From assembly GCA_003235435.1 (NCBI GenBank), contig QJWF01000207.1:1-17407 (forward strand): 17,407 nucleotides of DNA. The letters are read 5' to 3'. The notes beneath the pieces are model-generated. The model was not told the origin of the DNA and made no database searches. It was given only the letters and a program-made list of their open reading frames with translations. Positions 15,003 through 17,407 of this stretch are shown here, one piece after another. This stretch comes from Nitrosomonadales bacterium (lineage in GTDB: Bacteria; Pseudomonadota; Gammaproteobacteria; Burkholderiales; Gallionellaceae). The position numbers were made by a program, and so were the translations under genes. How positions within the stretch are numbered: position 1 is the first letter of the stretch; each line of letters starts with the position of its first letter.

Positions 15003-15026
15003 ATGAATTACAAAAGGCACATTTGA

Positions 15027-15045
15027 GGGTTACCACAGTTAACCC
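15027..15045 (+). repeat. Leader hairpin before the 71-aa membrane protein
   Basis: GGGTTA and TAACCC form a perfect 6-bp stem with a 7-base loop. It would lie in the 5' untranslated region, about 32 bases before the AGGAG ribosome binding site. A regulatory role is possible but not shown. Confidence 0.35.
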
Positions 15046-15087
15046 GGAATTGTGTCTGGAGTTTTATGGATGCAACAGGAGATTAGA

Positions 15088-15303
15088 ATGATTAAATCCA
15101 TAATCAGAGTGCTAAAAGGTTTGTCTTTGTCTATTTTGATATTTATTGCCGGCGCGTTCATAGGAAAGATCGGGACCCAGGCCGTGATTGCGAAAGATTG
15201 CGCACAGGACAGGGCGGTCACATTTGATGCGTGGATCTACAAGCAGCCGATTACTCTGAGCTGCGATCTTGCCGGTCTGATCACTCTGGCCGAACATTAT
15301 TGA
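15088..15303 (+). CDS. Small membrane-anchored periplasmic protein, unknown function
   Basis: A 71-aa protein with AGGAG (15077-15081) six bases before the ATG. The basic N-terminus (K3, R7, K10) leads into a hydrophobic helix at about 12-33 (signal anchor, or signal peptide cleaved near TQA). A short periplasmic part of about 38 residues with two Cys (50 and 65) follows. The family is not recognised. It is transcribed divergently from the PEP-CTERM gene, with a matching operator upstream, which suggests co-regulation. An in-frame GTG at 15052 is a less likely start. Confidence 0.65.
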   Translation: MIKSIIRVLKGLSLSILIFIAGAFIGKIGTQAVIAKDCAQDRAVTFDAWIYKQPITLSCDLAGLITLAEHY

Positions 15304-15365
15304 TTGCTTGGCGAACGAGTCGCTTGAAAAGATATCCCCTCTAGCTGAATATAAGTCGCACTATT

Positions 15366-15387
15366 GGGGCCGGTTCATGCAGGCCCC
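15366..15387 (+). terminator. Weak hairpin after the 71-aa gene
   Basis: GGGGCC (15366-15371) and GGCCCC (15382-15387) form a 6-bp GC stem with a 10-base loop, followed only by TTAAT. It is a possible terminator for the gene ending at 15303. Confidence 0.35.
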
Positions 15388-15409
15388 TTAATCCAATAAA
15401 CTGTTCTGA

Positions 15410-15640
15410 ATGCCACTGGCTGCACGCAAAGAATTGCGTGAACAACTGCACACCGTGGCAATTCGCTGCTCAATGCCAGCGTTTTCCGGGAAATCATTGC
15501 ATACGCGTTTGTCTGAAAAGATTTTCCATCGGCTGAATTCGATAGGCTATGAAGGTTGGAAGGAGTATTCCCTCCGCTCGCCTGGAAACCAATTGGCCGG
15601 CAAATCCGGCGGGCGAAGTATACGCGCCACGGTTTCATAA
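15410..15640 (+). CDS. Doubtful small basic ORF
   Basis: A 76-codon frame with codon use like its neighbours but no Shine-Dalgarno before the ATG. It encodes a helical, basic peptide (ARKELREQLHTVA near the start). The segment LSEKIFHRLNSIGYEG resembles the C-terminal LSEKIFKELKSAGFAG of the SGNH hydrolase, and the underlying DNA is nearly identical over about 19 bases. It could be a real small protein, a gene remnant, or chance. The rest of the 389-base gap (15304-15692) shows no other gene. Confidence 0.3.
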   Translation: MPLAARKELREQLHTVAIRCSMPAFSGKSLHTRLSEKIFHRLNSIGYEGWKEYSLRSPGNQLAGKSGGRSIRATVS

Positions 15641-15692
15641 ATAGCGGGGCAACCTTGATTGTTGTATGCTGCTGTATAGATTAGGAGCGACT

Positions 15693-16364
15693 ATGTCTAC
15701 AGCAGAATCCGTATCAGAATTGGCATTCCCCCCGGCAATTGAAAGACTGCATAACCTTTCTCACTTCAAGATATGGCTGTTGACGATCTCCGTTTCTGTG
15801 GTGATGACAGAAATCATCGTCTCCGTCATGGAACTGCTCCTGAAAAGGCAGGTTACTTACGATTATCTGTTAACGGGCCTTGTGGCCTCGTTCTTCGTGG
15901 CGGGCATCATCGGCGACATCCTGATATCCCTGCTGACCCGGTTAAACATGCAAGTCCAACACAATCAGTGGATGAAACATGATCTGGAGGATAGCGAGGA
16001 ACGCTACAAGTTGGCGATCATGGCATCCAATTCGGCCATGTGGGACTACGAACTGGCGTCGGGACGCGTATACCTCTCGGAAAACTGGTCGAAGTTCCTA
16101 TGCGGAGATCCGAAACCAACCTATACCACGATCCATGAGCTGACCGAGCTGGTGCCGAAGGAGGAGCGGCAGGCGGTGAGGGACGCGATCCTGCAGGTCA
16201 TAAAAGACCAGGCCATTTCCACATACAATGTTTCACACCATGTGAAAAGACCTGACGGCGAGTACATCCTGATCAGCAGCGTCGGCCAGGTCACCAAACG
16301 CGACGAAGATGGCCGGGCGCTGCACATGATCGGTATCAACCGGGAAATCTATGAGAGCGAGTAA
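15693..16364 (+). CDS. Second membrane-anchored PAS-domain protein without an output domain
   Basis: A 223-aa protein with TTAGGAG (15681-15687) five bases before the ATG. Two membrane helices lie at about 25-49 and 58-82 (with the TYDYLLTGLVAS pattern), then a short linker helix (DLEDSEERYKLA). One PAS domain of the PAS_3 type follows (about 103-219: NSAMWDYELASGRVYLSENW ... RPDGEYILISSVGQVTKRDEDGRALHMIGINREI). The protein ends four residues after the domain, with no kinase, GGDEF, EAL or methyl-accepting part. Architecture and length match the protein at 12511-13104 but the sequences are divergent. It lies 20 bp upstream of the SRPBCC gene, probably in the same operon. Confidence 0.88.
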   Translation: MSTAESVSELAFPPAIERLHNLSHFKIWLLTISVSVVMTEIIVSVMELLLKRQVTYDYLLTGLVASFFVAGIIGDILISLLTRLNMQVQHNQWMKHDLEDSEERYKLAIMASNSAMWDYELASGRVYLSENWSKFLCGDPKPTYTTIHELTELVPKEERQAVRDAILQVIKDQAISTYNVSHHVKRPDGEYILISSVGQVTKRDEDGRALHMIGINREIYESE

Positions 16365-16384
16365 GCAAAACAGGAGACATGATT

Positions 16385-16831
16385 ATGGCAACAGGAACTG
16401 TCCGGCTTCATCGCGTGTTCAAGACAACTCCGGAGAAGGTTTACCGCGCATTTCTGGAAGCCGCTGCAATGGCCAAGTGGCTTCCCCCGTATGGTTTCAC
16501 CTGCAAGGTCCTTCACATGGATGCCAGAGTCGGCGGCAGCTTCAGGATGTCGTTCGAGAACTTTTCGACCGGACAAGGACATTCATTCGGCGGGGAATAT
16601 AAAGAGCTGGTTCCCGGCAAGCTGATCCGGTACACCGACAAGTTCGATGATCCGAACCTGCCCGGCGAGATGCTGGCCACCATTACGCTAAGCCAGGTGT
16701 CCTGCGGCACCGAAGTGAACATCGTTCAGGAAGGACTTCCGGAAGTGATTCCAGTCGAGATGTGCTATCTCGGTTGGCAGGAATCGCTTGCGCAGCTCGC
16801 GAACCTAGTCGAGCCTGATATTCCGGGCTAA
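16385..16831 (+). CDS. SRPBCC (AHSA1/START-like) family protein
   Basis: A 148-aa protein. The AHSA1-type helix-grip fold is recognisable: TVRLHRVFKTTPEKVYRAF, then AAAMAKWLPPYGFTCKV, then GGSFRMSF, GEYKELVPGKLIRYTDKF, and the C-terminal helix GWQESLAQLANLVE. These proteins bind small hydrophobic ligands or act as stress-related accessory proteins; the ligand here is unknown. The ATG at 16385 is eight bases after AGGAG (16372-16376). An ATG at 16379 is only two bases from it and is less likely. It is probably cotranscribed with the PAS protein gene ending at 16364. Confidence 0.9.
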   Translation: MATGTVRLHRVFKTTPEKVYRAFLEAAAMAKWLPPYGFTCKVLHMDARVGGSFRMSFENFSTGQGHSFGGEYKELVPGKLIRYTDKFDDPNLPGEMLATITLSQVSCGTEVNIVQEGLPEVIPVEMCYLGWQESLAQLANLVEPDIPG

Positions 16832-17059
16832 CGCGGTCAGTCAAAGTGGGGAAGGGCACTTTGGCGAGGCAGAAGTAACTCTGGTACATGGGCGATCTTC
16901 AGGTAGGACGTTGCGAAGAGTGGCTGTTCCTCGGCCTTTTCTGCCGTTAGAGTTGTAGAAGTAGAACGTCAAATATGCAGACCATTGCGGTCATGCGGAA
17001 TAATGTGTTGACGGCAAACTCGTGCCCATTTTGGACATTACAGTTTCCCGAAACCAGAC

Positions 17060-17118
17060 ATTCAACGTGAAGCTAAGGTGCGCGCTTTAGCGCGTCCCGC
17101 TTGAGCGCAGGGCTAGGG
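17060..17118 (-). repeat. Candidate integron attC site (59-base element)
   Basis: On the - strand the right end reads GTTGAAT (17066-17060), a full match to GTTRRRY. The left end reads CCCTAGC (17118-17112), five of seven to RYYYAAC. Each is followed inward by a 5-base spacer, then by arms of an imperfect stem (17072-17085 with 17090-17106). The stem has 13 pairs, one mismatch, a 4-base loop, and three unpaired bases all on one arm (17095, 17099, 17103). Total length is 59 bp. Unpaired bases on a single arm are the hallmark of attC recombination sites. It overlaps the 3' end of the ORF at 17073-17402, as expected for a gene cassette. No integron integrase is in the window. Confidence 0.55.
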
Positions 17119-17402
17119 GTATTACGCAGAGCAAGCAATACGTCTGATATATCTGTTGAACTAAAACCTGCAGGGCCAACTGTCATTGGATTAGAGCCCA
17201 CTGGCAGAGCCACATAGCCATTAATATCAAGGTGTAAATCTTTAAGATATGTCTGGCCATTAAACGAGATTTCGCCCTTTATGTTTGTATTGGCGCCGAG
17301 ATTTACCCCATTGTTCGGAGTCACGCTATTGGAAGTAATAGCAAGCTCGTATTGTATTTCTCCGTTTTTGATTTCCTTTGCTTTGCCAGAGTAGTTTGCC
17401 AT
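17073..17402 (-). CDS. Putative integron cassette protein, unknown function
   Basis: A 109-aa ORF from an ATG at 17402, five bases from the window edge. The true start or a ribosome binding site may lie outside. The sequence is more AT-rich than its neighbours, with Asn, Ser and Gly-rich beta-type composition (about residues 15-80) and no signal peptide or membrane segment. I do not recognise a family. The last residues, ALKRDALKRAP, are encoded by the attC-like structure, and the stop codon lies in its outer stem. The 240 bases between the SRPBCC gene and this ORF's stop (16832-17072) hold no gene. Confidence 0.6.
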   Translation of the reverse strand: MANYSGKAKEIKNGEIQYELAITSNSVTPNNGVNLGANTNIKGEISFNGQTYLKDLHLDINGYVALPVGSNPMTVGPAGFSSTDISDVLLALRNTPSPALKRDALKRAP

Positions 17403-17407
17403 TGTCT

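Noticed and set aside
16826..16952. Possible second attC site left of the first (GTTAGCC and CTCTAAC, 6/7 each)
   Set aside because: The intervening 110 bases do not fold into the attC-type stem. Only a 7-bp GGCAGAA repeat is found, badly placed, and one end lies on the stop codon of the SRPBCC gene.
1..17407. tRNA, rRNA, CRISPR array, IS element, phage gene
   Set aside because: No TPsiC-type GGTTCGAATCC stretch with acceptor pairing, no ribosomal RNA signature, no regularly spaced repeats, and no transposase, integrase or phage motif was found by eye on either strand.

Overview
The window looks like a chromosomal segment of a betaproteobacterium, perhaps of the Gallionella/Sideroxydans/Nitrosomonadales type. 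This is inferred from the PEP-CTERM protein, membrane-anchored PAS proteins, TAXI-type binding protein, OsmC and SRPBCC proteins, moderate-to-high GC content and E. coli-like ribosome binding sites. No rRNA, tRNA, CRISPR array, transposase or phage gene was seen.

Layout. 1-2560 (+): a membrane-anchored TAXI-type solute-binding protein, a LEA2-type lipoprotein and a DUF4442 hotdog-fold protein, possibly co-transcribed. 2561-3393 (+): a hairpin-rich leader, then a small secreted protein built of two repeats, closed by a clear terminator. 3412-6904 (-): an ABC-class predicted ATPase followed by gamma-glutamyltransferase. 7162-8925: small membrane proteins, one of them broken by an in-frame amber codon, and an OsmC-family protein. 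9218-11107 (+): an ABC exporter half-transporter. 11439-13986 (+): an unknown protein, a three-hairpin element ending in a strong terminator, a small cytoplasmic protein, a membrane PAS protein and an SGNH-hydrolase lipoprotein. 14008-15303: a PEP-CTERM protein (-) and a 71-aa membrane-anchored protein (+), transcribed divergently from a 426-bp intergenic region. 15693-16831 (+): a second membrane PAS protein and an SRPBCC (AHSA1-like) protein. 17060-17402 (-): an AT-rich ORF of unknown function whose 3' end carries a 59-bp structure resembling an integron attC site.

The strongest unexpected signal is the 14662-15087 intergenic region. It holds two 17-bp near-palindromes, 15/17 identical, each facing the gene it would control and each 29-30 bp upstream of a plausible -10 box. 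They resemble LuxR-type (lux-box) operators placed for class II activation, and suggest that the PEP-CTERM gene and the small membrane gene are co-activated. The second is the attC-like site at the right edge, suggesting that an integron cassette array begins there. Other points of note are an SGNH hydrolase with Arg at the expected catalytic His, an SD-bearing 24-codon ORF overlapping its start, and two output-less PAS proteins.
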